The notes: generated from the sequence alone by a model not told the origin. A stretch of 64,000 nt of DNA from an uncultured Synechococcus sp. (GCA_913057985.1 CAJXPL010000008.1:24338-88337); one strand, 5' to 3'; positions 8,169 through 17,601 are shown, counted from the first letter of the stretch. A program made the numbers and translations.

Positions 8169-9335
8169 TCAATCGCGGCGATCAGCCCAGGGGGGCAGAT
8201 CGATGAACACGCGAGTTCCTGATTCGAGACCGTTCAGGATCGCAGTCTTGTCGCCGCTGCTGTTGCCCAGTTCCACCGGCTGAAAACGTGGTTGCTGGTT
8301 CTCATCCACCAGCAACACACCCTGTTGGCCGTCTTCAAGGGTGATCGCCACGGTAGGCACCAGGATTTTGGGCGCACTGCGCCCGGTCTGGAAATTGATG
8401 TCGGCGGTCATGCCGATTTTCAGTTTCTTCTGCGGGTTGATGAAGTTCAGCCTCACTTCGAAGGAGGTGACGCTGTTCTCTTTCGCGGCCCTGGGGGCAA
8501 CCTCACTCACCTTTGCCTGGAAGCGCTCATCGGGATAGGCATCCACTCGGATCTCGGCGGTTTGGCCGGGCTCGATGCGGCCGATGTCGCTTTCCGGAAC
8601 GCGGGCCCTCACCTCCAGGCCTTGCGAGAGCTCAACGATCGAGGCGCTGGTGGCACCGGCTGTGGCTGAGGCGGCTGTGGTGGGGGTCACAAACGACCCC
8701 GGTTCGGCGTAGCGCGCTGTGATCGTTCCTGAGAAGGGGGCGCGGATCGTTTTTTCGCGGCTCTCCTGTTCCAGTTGCTCCACCCGTTCTCGGGCTGCCA
8801 CCAGACCCGCCTGCCTGGCCAGGAGGTCGAAGCGGGCACCGCTGAATTCGTCAGCGCTGATCACGCTGCTGGCATACAGCTGGCTGCGACGTTCGAAGTC
8901 CTCCTTTGTGCTCTTGAAGTTGGCGTCAGCCTGGCGCAGCAAAGCTTGTTTCTCCTGCAGCCGATCATCGAGATCGCCGCGATCCATCACCGCCAGCACC
9001 TGCTCTTTCTCCACCACATCGCCTTCATCCACCATCAGCTCCGCCAGCAGACCCTGCTTGCGCGGACTCACGTTCACCTTCTGCTGGGCCTGCAGTTCGC
9101 CGCTGGCGCTGATTACCCCAGACAGCACGCCGCGTTCAGCTGTGGTGGTGTAAGGCTTCAGATCCCGTTGACGGTTGCTCCAGGGACCGAAAAGCAGCAG
9201 CAACCCCCCCCCGCCCAGGGCCAGCAGCAGCAATCCCGCCATCGCGGCCTTGGGCCGTCTGGATCGTGCTTTTGCCACTGAGGCCAGCTCTGCTTCAGGC
9301 GATGGGGACGCAGGGGAGCGCAAGGACTGCAGCAT
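8169..9335 (-). CDS. HlyD/MacA-type efflux adaptor (periplasmic membrane-fusion protein)
   Basis: The 388-residue protein has an N-terminal transmembrane anchor (AGLLLLALGGGGLLLLFG, about residues 30-50), a biotinyl-lipoyl half (NVSPRKQGLLAELMVDEGDVVEKEQVLAVMD), a coiled-coil hairpin, the second lipoyl half (TIRAPFSGTITARYAEPGSFV) and a beta-barrel. This is the architecture of adaptors that couple an inner-membrane ABC or RND pump to an outer-membrane channel. No pump gene lies next to it. It ends 24 bases before polA on the same strand. The start at 9335 is preferred; an ATG at 9353 is also possible. Confidence 0.88.
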   Translation of the reverse strand: MLQSLRSPASPSPEAELASVAKARSRRPKAAMAGLLLLALGGGGLLLLFGPWSNRQRDLKPYTTTAERGVLSGVISASGELQAQQKVNVSPRKQGLLAELMVDEGDVVEKEQVLAVMDRGDLDDRLQEKQALLRQADANFKSTKEDFERRSQLYASSVISADEFSGARFDLLARQAGLVAARERVEQLEQESREKTIRAPFSGTITARYAEPGSFVTPTTAASATAGATSASIVELSQGLEVRARVPESDIGRIEPGQTAEIRVDAYPDERFQAKVSEVAPRAAKENSVTSFEVRLNFINPQKKLKIGMTADINFQTGRSAPKILVPTVAITLEDGQQGVLLVDENQQPRFQPVELGNSSGDKTAILNGLESGTRVFIDLPPWADRRD

Positions 9336-9386
9336 GGGCCCACAAAACTTCACAACAGTCTCGCCGCTGGCCGGTAGATTCCGCCG

Positions 9387-10478
9387 ATGCTCAAAGCCGG
9401 AATTGTCGGATTGCCCAACGTGGGCAAGTCCACCTTGTTCAATGCGCTGGTCGCCAACGCTCAGGCGCAGGCTGCCAACTTTCCCTTCTGCACGATCGAG
9501 CCCAACGTCGGCACCGTGGCGGTGCCCGATGAACGACTGGACCGCTTAACAGAGCTGAGCAAAAGCCAGGACACCATTCCGACCCGAATGGAGTTTGTGG
9601 ACATTGCTGGTCTGGTGAAAGGCGCCAGCCAGGGCGAAGGTCTGGGAAACAAGTTTCTCGCCAACATCCGTGAGGTGGACGCGATCGTTCATGTGATCCG
9701 CTGCTTCGAGGACGATGACGTCATCCACGTTTCAGGGTCAGTGGGTCCCTCCCGGGACGCGGAGGTGATCAATCTTGAGCTGGGTCTGGCGGATCTGGCT
9801 CAGATTGAGAAGCGCCGGGAGCGTCTCAAGAAGCAGATGCGCACCAGTAAAGAAGCGCAGGTGGAAGACGCTGCCCTTGAACGGATTCAGGCGGTGCTCG
9901 AGAACGGTGGTGCTGCCCGCAGTGTCGCTCTGAACGATGAAGAAGCGGCGATGATCAAGCCCTTGGGGCTGTTAACCGCCAAGCCGATCATCTACGCCAC
10001 CAATGTGAGTGAAGACGACCTGGCTGAGGGCAATGCCTTCTGCAGCGAGGTGGTTGAACTGGCCGCCAAGGAAGGTGCCGAAACGGTGCGGATCTCTGCC
10101 CAGGTGGAAGCGGAGCTGGTGGAACTGGGAGATGAGGAAACCGCGGACTATCTGGAAGGTCTTGGGGTGACGGAAGGCGGTCTGCAAAGCCTGATTCGGG
10201 CCACCTATCGATTGCTCGGGCTGCGCACCTACTTCACCACCGGTGAAAAGGAAACAAGGGCTTGGACGTTCAAAGCCGGGATGACCGCTCCGCAGGCTGC
10301 CGGTGTGATTCACACCGATTTCGAGCGGGGCTTCATCCGCGCTCAGACCATCGGTTGGGAGAAGCTGCTGGAGGCCGGCTCACTGGCAGAAGCCCGCAAC
10401 AAAGGTTGGCTGCGCAGTGAAGGAAAGGAGTACTTGGTGGACGAAGGCGATGTGATGGAGTTCCTGTTCAACGTCTGA
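9387..10478 (+). CDS. ychF: Ribosome-associated ATPase YchF (Obg family)
   Basis: A 363-residue P-loop NTPase. The G1 motif is GLPNVGKST (residues 8-16), G2/G3 regions are [11 protein letters not shown] and DIAGLVKGA, and the base-recognition motif is the YchF-type NVSE rather than NKxD, which is why the family prefers ATP to GTP. A TGS domain lies at the C-terminus (about 280-363). Family length is normal. It is divergent from the efflux adaptor gene, and the 51-base gap between them must hold both promoters. Confidence 0.95.
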   Translation: MLKAGIVGLPNVGKSTLFNALVANAQAQAANFPFCTIEPNVGTVAVPDERLDRLTELSKSQDTIPTRMEFVDIAGLVKGASQGEGLGNKFLANIREVDAIVHVIRCFEDDDVIHVSGSVGPSRDAEVINLELGLADLAQIEKRRERLKKQMRTSKEAQVEDAALERIQAVLENGGAARSVALNDEEAAMIKPLGLLTAKPIIYATNVSEDDLAEGNAFCSEVVELAAKEGAETVRISAQVEAELVELGDEETADYLEGLGVTEGGLQSLIRATYRLLGLRTYFTTGEKETRAWTFKAGMTAPQAAGVIHTDFERGFIRAQTIGWEKLLEAGSLAEARNKGWLRSEGKEYLVDEGDVMEFLFNV

Positions 10479-10497
10479 TCACGATCCTGTCCACGTT

Positions 10498-11634
10498 TTA
10501 TCTGCGCAACATCAGCCGGATCAGTCGTTTCAGCGGTGAGGGATGTCTAGTGGTTTGTTGTCGCTTGATGCGATCCAGCAAGCGTTGCGCAGCAGCATGC
10601 ATTCGAACTTCGGCTTCGATGGATGGAGGGGCGTAGGCCGTACGCCTGCGTTGTGTGGCTGGGTTGGATGTGGAGAAGGCCTCGTCCCAGCTGCAGCTCC
10701 AAGCAGCCTGGGCAAACCGGGCGTTGTTGGCTTCGAAATGACGTGTCATCTTCTTGGTGAGCTTGCGTGAGTAGCCCCAGAAGGATGGATCGTTCCAGCG
10801 TCGTTGACGCTCCTCGTTGAGGATGATCTGAGAGGAATTGCCAATGCTCTTGGGGGAAATGCCGTTCTCCCTGAGGAGTTGGCTGAGCACCCGGGCCAGC
10901 CACACGCCTCGGGTTCCTGGGCTGCGGTTGTAGTGCTTCTGGGGGCAAGATTTCCAGGGCAGTGTTGTTGAGAGGTTGATGGTGCGAATGAACTGCTCAA
11001 AAGGATCAACGCCTCCCTGGCGGAATGGCAGAAAACTCACGTTCAAACCCTTGGCCTTTGCCTTCAGCAAAGGCTGGAAGTAGTTCCAGAAATCAAACAC
11101 ATCCTGCCGGCGTTTGATTTTGCCTCGCTTGGGTTTTTCGTTCTGAAGTTTTCCATGCAAGGCATCGTCAACAAACTGCTCAAAGGTTTGGTGGTGATAA
11201 AAACGCCGCAGTGAGTAGATGTAGCGCGAGTTGATGTAATCGAGCTGGCTGCGAATGAAAATCACGATGTGAAGATCATAGCCCGCTGCATCCGCCAGAG
11301 CCTCAAGTTGCCGGATGCATTGGGGATCGGTGAGCGGCACGGCGAATTGCTCCGCACTGAGCAGACAATGCTTGCCCTCTGGCTGTTGCATGAAGAACGC
11401 CTTCCAGCGTTTGCTCCTTCGTTTGCACAGCTCAGCGGCCAGTTTTTTCGGTTTGGGTTTGCACTCAAGGGGGTCCTGCAGGCTGACGCCTTGGCTGCTC
11501 AGAAGCTCGCGATTGCGGTGCAGCCGTTCCTGGATGTAGGTGGAGGCTGTTTTGTGCGTGCCGGCGTGGATGATCAGTTGAGGGCGTTGGCTCTGTAGAG
11601 ATTGATCTGCGTGGCCTGATCTGGTCTGCGTCAT
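10498..11634 (-). CDS. Sulfotransferase-like protein
   Basis: This 378-residue protein has a PAPS-binding-like loop, LIIHAGTHKTASTYIQ (about residues 21-36), and a later IVIFIRSQLDYINSRY segment (about 123-138) that corresponds to the 3'-phosphate binding strand and helix of sulfotransferases. No signal peptide or membrane span is seen. It is not close in sequence to the sulfotransferase-like gene at 428-2035. It ends 20 bases past the convergent ychF gene and starts six bases after the MFS gene's stop on the same strand, so the two are probably co-transcribed. The acceptor is unknown; surface glycans are a reasonable guess. Confidence 0.72.
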   Translation of the reverse strand: MTQTRSGHADQSLQSQRPQLIIHAGTHKTASTYIQERLHRNRELLSSQGVSLQDPLECKPKPKKLAAELCKRRSKRWKAFFMQQPEGKHCLLSAEQFAVPLTDPQCIRQLEALADAAGYDLHIVIFIRSQLDYINSRYIYSLRRFYHHQTFEQFVDDALHGKLQNEKPKRGKIKRRQDVFDFWNYFQPLLKAKAKGLNVSFLPFRQGGVDPFEQFIRTINLSTTLPWKSCPQKHYNRSPGTRGVWLARVLSQLLRENGISPKSIGNSSQIILNEERQRRWNDPSFWGYSRKLTKKMTRHFEANNARFAQAAWSCSWDEAFSTSNPATQRRRTAYAPPSIEAEVRMHAAAQRLLDRIKRQQTTRHPSPLKRLIRLMLRR

Positions 11635-11640
11635 GGTCCT

Positions 11641-12885
11641 TCAGTGCGGAGTCATTCTCCTTGTTTCCGCTGAACCAACAGAGCCATCAGCTCTGACGAC
11701 CGCCGCTGGCTCGTCCTGGAGCACGCCAGCGTTATGGGTTGTCGTCGCCCCATAGCGCGGCTGGAGGCTGCGCAGGGCAGGGAGCACGACCAGGCAGGCT
11801 CCACCCATCAACAGCCAGAGCAGCAGACCATTGTTTTGAAGGTCGAGCAAGGCTCCTCCAGCCAGGGGCGCAACGATGGCGCTGATGGCGAAGCACTGCG
11901 AAAACAGCGCCATCGCCAAACCCCGGTGTTCCGGTGGTGTCTCTTCAATAACTGCTTCTGTAGCCGTGGGCAGGAAAGCGGCCTGGGCGAAGGCCATCGG
12001 CAGAAGAGCTGCCAGCACCAGCATCGTTCCGTTCTCGAACAGGGAGGACAGGGCAATCAGAATGCAGCCCAGGCTGAATCCCCCCAGGCTCAAGCCGAGG
12101 CCGAAGCCAACGCTCCGCTCCGCCAGCCAACGGCCCACAGGCCACTGCAGGCTTACCAGCAGGGTTAACTGAAGGGAGATCAGGGCACTGCTGTGGCTTT
12201 CGCTCAGGGCCGGTCGCACCAACCCGCCGCGCAACAGATCGAGGGGAAGCGCACTTTGTTGAAGGGCCAGGATCCCGGTGGCCACCACACTGATGAGCAG
12301 CACTGGCAGCAGGGGAAGCAACCAGGGCAGTCGTGTTGTTGGCCGTGGCCGTTGACCAAAAGGCGCTGGGCTGTTGGCGCTGAGGTTGCGGTAGGGCGGA
12401 CCGTCCTGGAGGGGAACAAGGCTGATCAGCACCAACACAGCGCCCATGCACACCGCTTCAACGCTGTACACCGTTCGCAGCACTCCCAAGCTGGCGGCAA
12501 CGGTTCCGATCAGCGTGCCAATGCCGATCCCTAGAGCATCGGCACTGCGCACCAGGGCGTAGCCCCGGCTGGAGGGAAGGTTGCCGCAACTCAGGGGAAC
12601 GGCCAATTCGATGGCAGGCCAGTACAGACCCGCCGCGCAGCCCAGCAGCAGCTGTCCGAGCAGGTAGCTGTTGTAGTTATCAGCCTGCAGCAGAATCAGA
12701 TCAGCTGCAATGGCCAACAGGGTTGTGCCCCTCACCGGCCAGGAGCAGCGGATGCCGCGATCAAGCAGTGCACCGCTCAGCAGGCGCACCACCGTGCCGA
12801 TCAGGGCAGAGACGGCCAGGCCGCTTCCCACTTCACGCGCTGAGAAGTCGATCGCATGAAAGATCAGCGGCGTCATGAACATCAC
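11641..12885 (-). CDS. Major facilitator superfamily transporter
   Basis: About 12 hydrophobic segments over 414 residues, with an MFS-like loop after the second segment (RLLSGALLDRGIR, about 34-46). It is probably an inner-membrane exporter; the substrate is unknown. The only usable start codon is the GTG at 12885, yet the same frame continues upstream without stop through residues reading VTRLRFLASIGAGG, which looks like the missing first half of the first membrane helix. No ATG, GTG or TTG occurs in that extension, so the true start is unclear. It precedes the second sulfotransferase gene by six bases. Confidence 0.85.
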   Translation of the reverse strand: MMFMTPLIFHAIDFSAREVGSGLAVSALIGTVVRLLSGALLDRGIRCSWPVRGTTLLAIAADLILLQADNYNSYLLGQLLLGCAAGLYWPAIELAVPLSCGNLPSSRGYALVRSADALGIGIGTLIGTVAASLGVLRTVYSVEAVCMGAVLVLISLVPLQDGPPYRNLSANSPAPFGQRPRPTTRLPWLLPLLPVLLISVVATGILALQQSALPLDLLRGGLVRPALSESHSSALISLQLTLLVSLQWPVGRWLAERSVGFGLGLSLGGFSLGCILIALSSLFENGTMLVLAALLPMAFAQAAFLPTATEAVIEETPPEHRGLAMALFSQCFAISAIVAPLAGGALLDLQNNGLLLWLLMGGACLVVLPALRSLQPRYGATTTHNAGVLQDEPAAVVRADGSVGSAETRRMTPH

Positions 12886-12941
12886 CCCGCCGGCACCGAT
12901 GGACGCCAGGAACCTCAGTCGGGTGACATTTCTCAGGGGTG

Positions 12942-14588
12942 ATGGAAACTGGTTCCACCACCGCAGAGGGTCAGGCGTTGCTGCGCGGACGCTTAACAGG
13001 ACGATGCATCGCGATGGGCTTGATGGGCAGTCTGCTGCTCAGCACGTGCGGATCGTGGCCTGTTGGCTCCACAGAACGTGTGGAGGTCAAGATCGACGGC
13101 GTGGTACTTCCGGTTTCGGTGGAGGAACTCGGATCCTTTGTGCGCTCGCCGACGGCTGATCCAGCGCAGCTCTCGCGATCGGAGTTGTCCACCTGGATGG
13201 GGCTTCTCGCACCCGAGAGTCGCGAGGGGCTGATCCGTCTGCTCCAGGCTCCGGTGCTCTCCCGCCGCAGCCTCGGGCGTCAGCTGCTCAGCAGCTGGGG
13301 AGCTGGGCCGCTACTGGATGCCCTGGGGGAATTGATTCGCGTGGAGGACGGACGGCGCATCAACCGTTCGCTGGTGCTCTCCACGCTGGAGCAGCTGCTC
13401 GAACGGCAGGAAACCGTTTCAACGCTGGATGTGTTGGAGGCGTTGCCCACCCCGCAGTTGCGTCTTGATCTGGATGCGTTGGTGGCTGCTGCCAACCGCT
13501 GGCGGTTGGAATTGAAGCGTCACCAGTCCCTAATGCGGGCTTTGGCTCAGGAGGAGGCTCGGTTGCAGCCCCTGCAGGGCAGGGAGCGTTCTGCCTCGGC
13601 TGATGCGCCCCGTCACGCAACGCTTGCGGTGGGCCATCGTTCGCGGCCATTGCGGCTGGAACGTTGGATTCCCCAGTCGCCTCGTGCGGACCGGACCTGG
13701 GTTTTGATGATGCCGGGGCTGGGGGGGGACCCCAACCACTTCCACTGGCTGGCGCGTTCGCTGATGCAGGCGGGCTGGCCCGTGCTGGTGCTTGAGCATC
13801 CCGGCAGCGATGCCGCCGCTGTTCAGGGTTTGCTCGAGGGGCGGCAGTCGTTCGATGGTGCCGCAGCACTGCGTGATCGCTTGGCTGACCTGGAGGCGGT
13901 GCTGGAGGCGCAGCAACGGGGCGATTTGAACATCCCCGGGACCGAGGTGGTGCTGATGGGCCATTCCCTGGGTGCCTTAACGGCCCTCCTGGCCAGTGGG
14001 GCGGAGCTGGTGCCCGGGATGGCCCAGCGCTGTGAAGCGGCCCTGGCGGGCTTGCCCCTCACCAACCTGTCGGAATTGCTCCAGTGCGAACTGGCGGCAG
14101 GCCGTGTGCTCGACGGCAATGCAATGGACGCGCTGCCCCGGGCGGTGGTGGGGCTCAACAGCTTTGGTGGGTTGATCTGGCCGCACCGCGCCAGTCGGGC
14201 GTTGCCGATTCCGCTGTTGATGGTGGGGGGCACCCTCGATCTGATCACCCCTCCTTTGGATGAGCAGCTGGCTCTTGTGGCTGGATTGGCGGAGCATCCC
14301 GCCAGCCGTGTGGTGGTGGTGGAGGGGGCCAGTCACTTTTCACCGATTCGTGTGGATGGCCAGGGCAAGGCGTCAGAGGGGGACGACATCTTCCGGCTCG
14401 GCGAAGAGTTGGTGGGCGTCAATCCCCTCAGCGTTCAACGGGTGATTGCCCATGAAGTCATCCGTTTTCTTGATTCCCTGAACTCCCCGCCACTTAGCAA
14501 CGATGCCGTTCATCTGATGGACGCCAGTTCCAAGACGCGCTGGCATCGCTTGGGCCGTCGCAGGGCCCAGGAGCTGCTGGATCAGTAG
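12942..14588 (+). CDS. DUF1400 alpha/beta hydrolase, probable exported lipase/esterase-like protein
   Basis: The N-terminus has an Arg-rich segment and a hydrophobic stretch ending in LLLSTCGS, which could be a lipoprotein-type signal. A DUF1400 region, a cyanobacterial module, follows (about residues 45-130; VEVKIDGVVLPVSVEELGSF). The C-terminal half is an alpha/beta hydrolase: nucleophile elbow GHSLGA (about 345-350), an Asp in GGTLDLITPP and a His in GASHFSPI, a complete catalytic triad. The oxyanion region WVLMMPGLGG is also present. The substrate is unknown. Its start overlaps the likely true start region of the divergent MFS gene, and its last seven bases overlap the convergent ABC permease gene. 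Confidence 0.8.
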   Translation: METGSTTAEGQALLRGRLTGRCIAMGLMGSLLLSTCGSWPVGSTERVEVKIDGVVLPVSVEELGSFVRSPTADPAQLSRSELSTWMGLLAPESREGLIRLLQAPVLSRRSLGRQLLSSWGAGPLLDALGELIRVEDGRRINRSLVLSTLEQLLERQETVSTLDVLEALPTPQLRLDLDALVAAANRWRLELKRHQSLMRALAQEEARLQPLQGRERSASADAPRHATLAVGHRSRPLRLERWIPQSPRADRTWVLMMPGLGGDPNHFHWLARSLMQAGWPVLVLEHPGSDAAAVQGLLEGRQSFDGAAALRDRLADLEAVLEAQQRGDLNIPGTEVVLMGHSLGALTALLASGAELVPGMAQRCEAALAGLPLTNLSELLQCELAAGRVLDGNAMDALPRAVVGLNSFGGLIWPHRASRALPIPLLMVGGTLDLITPPLDEQLALVAGLAEHPASRVVVVEGASHFSPIRVDGQGKASEGDDIFRLGEELVGVNPLSVQRVIAHEVIRFLDSLNSPPLSNDAVHLMDASSKTRWHRLGRRRAQELLDQ

Positions 14589-15601
14589 CGCACCCGTGGA
14601 TCGAGGCTGGCCACCAGTAGATCAACGGCAACACTCACCAGCACCACCAGGGCGGCGATCACCTCCACGATCCCCTGAACGACGGGGTAGTCCCTCTGGT
14701 TGATGGCTTCCTGCAGCCGCAAGGCAATGCCTGGCCAGGAGAAGGTCACTTCAATCAGCAGGGCCCCACCGATCAATGAGGCCACGGTGATGCCAGCAAT
14801 GGTGAGCACCGGCAGCAAGGCATTGGGCAGTCCGTGGCGCAGGATCACCTGGCGCTCACTGAGGCCGCGGCTGCGCGCCGCTTCCACGTAGTCGCCGCGC
14901 AGGGTGCGTCGCAGGTTCAGTCGCAGGGCGGTCGTGAAGGTGCCGCTGAGCAGCAGGGCCAGGGTCCCCGCGGGCAGGATCAGGTGACGCACGGTGCCTC
15001 GGAACGCGGTCCAGTTGTTCTGCAGAGCGCTGTCCAGCAAGAAAAATCCGCTGCCCTCGGGGGGGAGAAGGCTGGGGGGGAAGCGCCCGCCCACCGGCAA
15101 CCAGCCCAGGCTGACGGCGAACACCAGCTGCACCAGCATGGCCACCCAGAAGGGCGGCAGGGCATAGGTGCCCAATCCATAGAGGCGTCCGCCCAGGTCA
15201 ATCTTTCCCTCGGGCCGGGCAATGCCGCTGAAGCCAATGCTCAGCCCCACCACAGCAGCCAACACCAGGGCGATCACGCTCAGCTCCAGGCTGGCGGGCA
15301 GGGTTTTGCCGATGATGGCTCGCACCGGCTCCTGGTTGATCAGGGCCTGCCCCAGATCGCCGTGGATCAATCCATTGAGATAGCTGAGGTACTGATCCAG
15401 CAACGATTGATCCAGGCCAAGCCGAGCTCGCATGGCGGCTTTGGCAGCGGCGGGGGCACGGCTGCCGAGCACCGCATCCACGGGATCCCCTGGGGCGACG
15501 CGCAGCAACAGGAACACCAGGCTGGCGATCAGCCACAACATTAAGGGCGCCAGGGCGAGGCGGGTGGCGCTGTAGCGGGCGAGGTCTCGGGCGCGTCCCA
15601 T
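14582..15601 (-). CDS. Peptide/nickel-type ABC transporter permease (DppB family)
   Basis: A 339-residue inner-membrane permease. The DppB hallmarks are visible: APGDPVDAVLG in the first periplasmic loop, DLGQALINQEPVRAII, six hydrophobic segments, and the EAA-type loop EAARSRGLSERQVILRHGLPNALLP (the binding site for the ATPase). It overlaps the upstream binding-protein gene by one base (TGATG), which indicates translational coupling. No second permease or ATPase gene is adjacent, so the rest of the transporter must be encoded elsewhere. Confidence 0.93.
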   Translation of the reverse strand: MGRARDLARYSATRLALAPLMLWLIASLVFLLLRVAPGDPVDAVLGSRAPAAAKAAMRARLGLDQSLLDQYLSYLNGLIHGDLGQALINQEPVRAIIGKTLPASLELSVIALVLAAVVGLSIGFSGIARPEGKIDLGGRLYGLGTYALPPFWVAMLVQLVFAVSLGWLPVGGRFPPSLLPPEGSGFFLLDSALQNNWTAFRGTVRHLILPAGTLALLLSGTFTTALRLNLRRTLRGDYVEAARSRGLSERQVILRHGLPNALLPVLTIAGITVASLIGGALLIEVTFSWPGIALRLQEAINQRDYPVVQGIVEVIAALVVLVSVAVDLLVASLDPRVRY

Positions 15602-17223
15602 CAGTTGTTCGTCGCTCCTTTCTTTGACGCTCCGTCCTGCCGGCGCTCCAGCTCAGCGAGCATCAGCTGACCACTGCCATCAAATCGTGGAGGGTTGAGG
15701 TTCAGCTGGGCCCAGGCCCGAGGTGAATCCAGCCAGACGGGGATGTAGGCGGCACCCTCGGCGGAGAGATGGTCCACACGATCCAGGGCGGTGCGGCGGG
15801 CATCGCCCGTCAGCGTGTCGGATTTCAGCAGGGCGGTCTGCAATCCGGGGGCACTCCAGAAGCTGCCGCTGATGGCTGCTTCTCCTTCCATGCAAATGTT
15901 GCCCTCCACCGAGGTGCAGCTCAACAGCGGCGTCAGATAGGCCTCCGGATCGGGGTAGCTGCCGCGCCAATCCAGCATCACGGCTTTGAAGGCACCTTCC
16001 CCCAGCTGGCGGTAGATGGTGGTGGATTCGACGCCATCGAGATCCAACACCAGGCAATCCGAGAGGTCCCGTTGCACCTGGGCCTGCCAGGTGAGGGCCA
16101 GCAATTTGTCGGCGGGCACATTGGAGCGGAAGGTGAGCGGAAAGCGCAGGGTGCTGCCGTTGCAGTAGCCCGCCGCCTGGAGCAGCTTTCGGGCCTGCTC
16201 GGGGTTGTGTTCGGGCCATGGGGTCATGGCGCCACCGGCCAGGCTGGGGGGCACCAGCGCCCGCAGCGGACGGCGCAGCCCGTAGCTCACCCGTTCACTG
16301 ATCTCGCTTCGGTTCAGGCTGACGGCCAGGGCCCGTCTGAGCTTGGGGTCTTGGAATGGCTCCCGGTTGCTCAGCAGGGTGATGTAGCCGATCTCCATCG
16401 CCGGACCCACCGACTCGTGCAGCTCCCCCGCGCTGGCCTGTTCATGCAGGGTGTGGCGCTGGTCCTCGTCGATCGAGGCGGAGAGCAGCAGATCCACATC
16501 ACCACTGCGCAATGCCCCGTAGAGCGCCGTGGAGTTGCTCAGCGTGATCAGATCGAGGCCGTTGTTGCGCGGCGCCTCACCCCAGTACTGGGCAAAGGGC
16601 TCCAAGCGTTGCTGATGTTCGCTGAAGCGGGTCAGTTTGTAGGGGCCTGTCCCCACAAAGCGGTCGTGCAGAAAACGGTTTTGATGGTTGCTGTAGGCCG
16701 TTGGTGAAATCGGGGTGAGGTTGATCGACGTCAGCAGACCCTGCAGGGATGTGGAGGGGCGACTGAGGCGCAGCCGCAGAGTGTGGCTGTCGGCTTCCTC
16801 CACCGCCGCAATCCGGTCGCCCACCACATAGCTGAGGGTTCCGATCTCGAGGAAGCGCCGCAGGCTGAAGGCCATGGCTGCGGCATCGAACGGCGTTCCA
16901 TCGTGAAAACGCACATCGGTGCGCAGGGGAACCGTGACGGTGCGACCGCCATCACTCAGAACCGGGGCCGAGGCCGCCAGACGGGGTTCCAGGGAGCCAT
17001 CCCGCTTCAGGCGATAGAGCGGATCCCCCAGGGCGCTGATCAGCTGCGTGGCGCCGAGGGTGCTGGCCTGGGCTGGATCCAGGGAGCTGATTCGGCCCGC
17101 TGAGGCCACCGTGATGCGGTTGGTGGGGGGCGGGGCCTGACACCCCATCTGGGTGATGGTCAGGGCTAGGGCCATCAGCGCGCCACCGCACGTCCATCTC
17201 GTGGGGCGATCGGTGCGCTTCAA
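15601..17223 (-). CDS. ABC transporter substrate-binding lipoprotein (family 5, DppA/OppA type)
   Basis: A 540-residue family 5 solute-binding protein. The signal peptide ends in a lipobox (TQMGC, Cys about residue 28), so it should be a lipoprotein. Family features include RISSLDPAQA near the N-terminus, LRTDVRFHDGTPFDAAAMAFSLRR (the classic SBP-5 segment) and FVGTGPYKLTRF. It binds peptides, opines, nickel chelates or similar compounds; the ligand cannot be read from sequence. It is coupled to the downstream permease gene by a one-base overlap. Confidence 0.93.
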   Translation of the reverse strand: MKRTDRPTRWTCGGALMALALTITQMGCQAPPPTNRITVASAGRISSLDPAQASTLGATQLISALGDPLYRLKRDGSLEPRLAASAPVLSDGGRTVTVPLRTDVRFHDGTPFDAAAMAFSLRRFLEIGTLSYVVGDRIAAVEEADSHTLRLRLSRPSTSLQGLLTSINLTPISPTAYSNHQNRFLHDRFVGTGPYKLTRFSEHQQRLEPFAQYWGEAPRNNGLDLITLSNSTALYGALRSGDVDLLLSASIDEDQRHTLHEQASAGELHESVGPAMEIGYITLLSNREPFQDPKLRRALAVSLNRSEISERVSYGLRRPLRALVPPSLAGGAMTPWPEHNPEQARKLLQAAGYCNGSTLRFPLTFRSNVPADKLLALTWQAQVQRDLSDCLVLDLDGVESTTIYRQLGEGAFKAVMLDWRGSYPDPEAYLTPLLSCTSVEGNICMEGEAAISGSFWSAPGLQTALLKSDTLTGDARRTALDRVDHLSAEGAAYIPVWLDSPRAWAQLNLNPPRFDGSGQLMLAELERRQDGASKKGATNN

Positions 17224-17263
17224 AGGGCCTCAACCAACACGGGTTGGCCCATTCAACAGGGAC

Positions 17264-17437
17264 TTACCCGACCTGGCGAATCCTTTCCAACGAGATTTCG
17301 AACACCGGTGAGCCCTCGTTGCTCTGCAGGGGCCAGCGGCGCACCCAACAGCGGTCGTGGTCACCATCCAGGCCGATCACTTGATAGGTGTCGTCGTCAC
17401 TGTCGAGATTGACGCAATCTCCCTGGTGCACCGTCAT
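17264..17437 (-). CDS. Small conserved cyanobacterial protein, function unknown
   Basis: The frame from the ATG at 17437 gives 57 residues (MTVHQGDCVNLDSDDD...), with regularly spaced beta-strand-like blocks (YQVIGLDGDHDRCWVRRW, PVFEISLERIRQVG). A strong ribosome binding site (AGGAGG) lies 11 bases upstream, which decides this start over the ATG at 17500. The product resembles a small beta-barrel of the SH3 type, but that is a guess. It is downstream of homoserine dehydrogenase on the same strand, separated by a strong hairpin. Confidence 0.65.
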   Translation of the reverse strand: MTVHQGDCVNLDSDDDTYQVIGLDGDHDRCWVRRWPLQSNEGSPVFEISLERIRQVG

Positions 17438-17512
17438 CGGATTCACCCCCTCCTCTAGGGGGCAGCCTTGACCGGGACTCGAACAGGTGAGGTTCTGCAT
17501 GAACCGTTTCGA

Positions 17513-17540
17513 GCACAGACCTGAGGATTCAGGCCTGTGC
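17513..17540 (-). terminator. Hairpin after homoserine dehydrogenase, possible terminator
   Basis: On the minus-strand RNA, GCACAGGCCTGA pairs with TCAGGTCTGTGC around a four-base loop, a 12-bp stem with one G-U pair. It lies about 60 bases beyond the hom stop and upstream of the small gene at 17264-17437. There is no U-run after it, so it could be a processing or attenuation structure rather than a classical terminator. Confidence 0.5.
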
Positions 17541-17601
17541 CGTGAAAGTTCTTGACACTCTGACGCACGCCAGGGGGCATTCGCCAGGGCGGAAGCTCTC
17601 C

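Noticed and set aside
14834..16707. Long plus-strand frames opposite the ABC permease and binding protein
   Set aside because: Low-complexity Gln/Gly/Ala shadows of well-recognised genes.
17440..17520. tRNA-like segment with a T-loop-like TTCGAGT on the minus strand
   Set aside because: The flanking stems do not pair as a T arm and no cloverleaf can be drawn.
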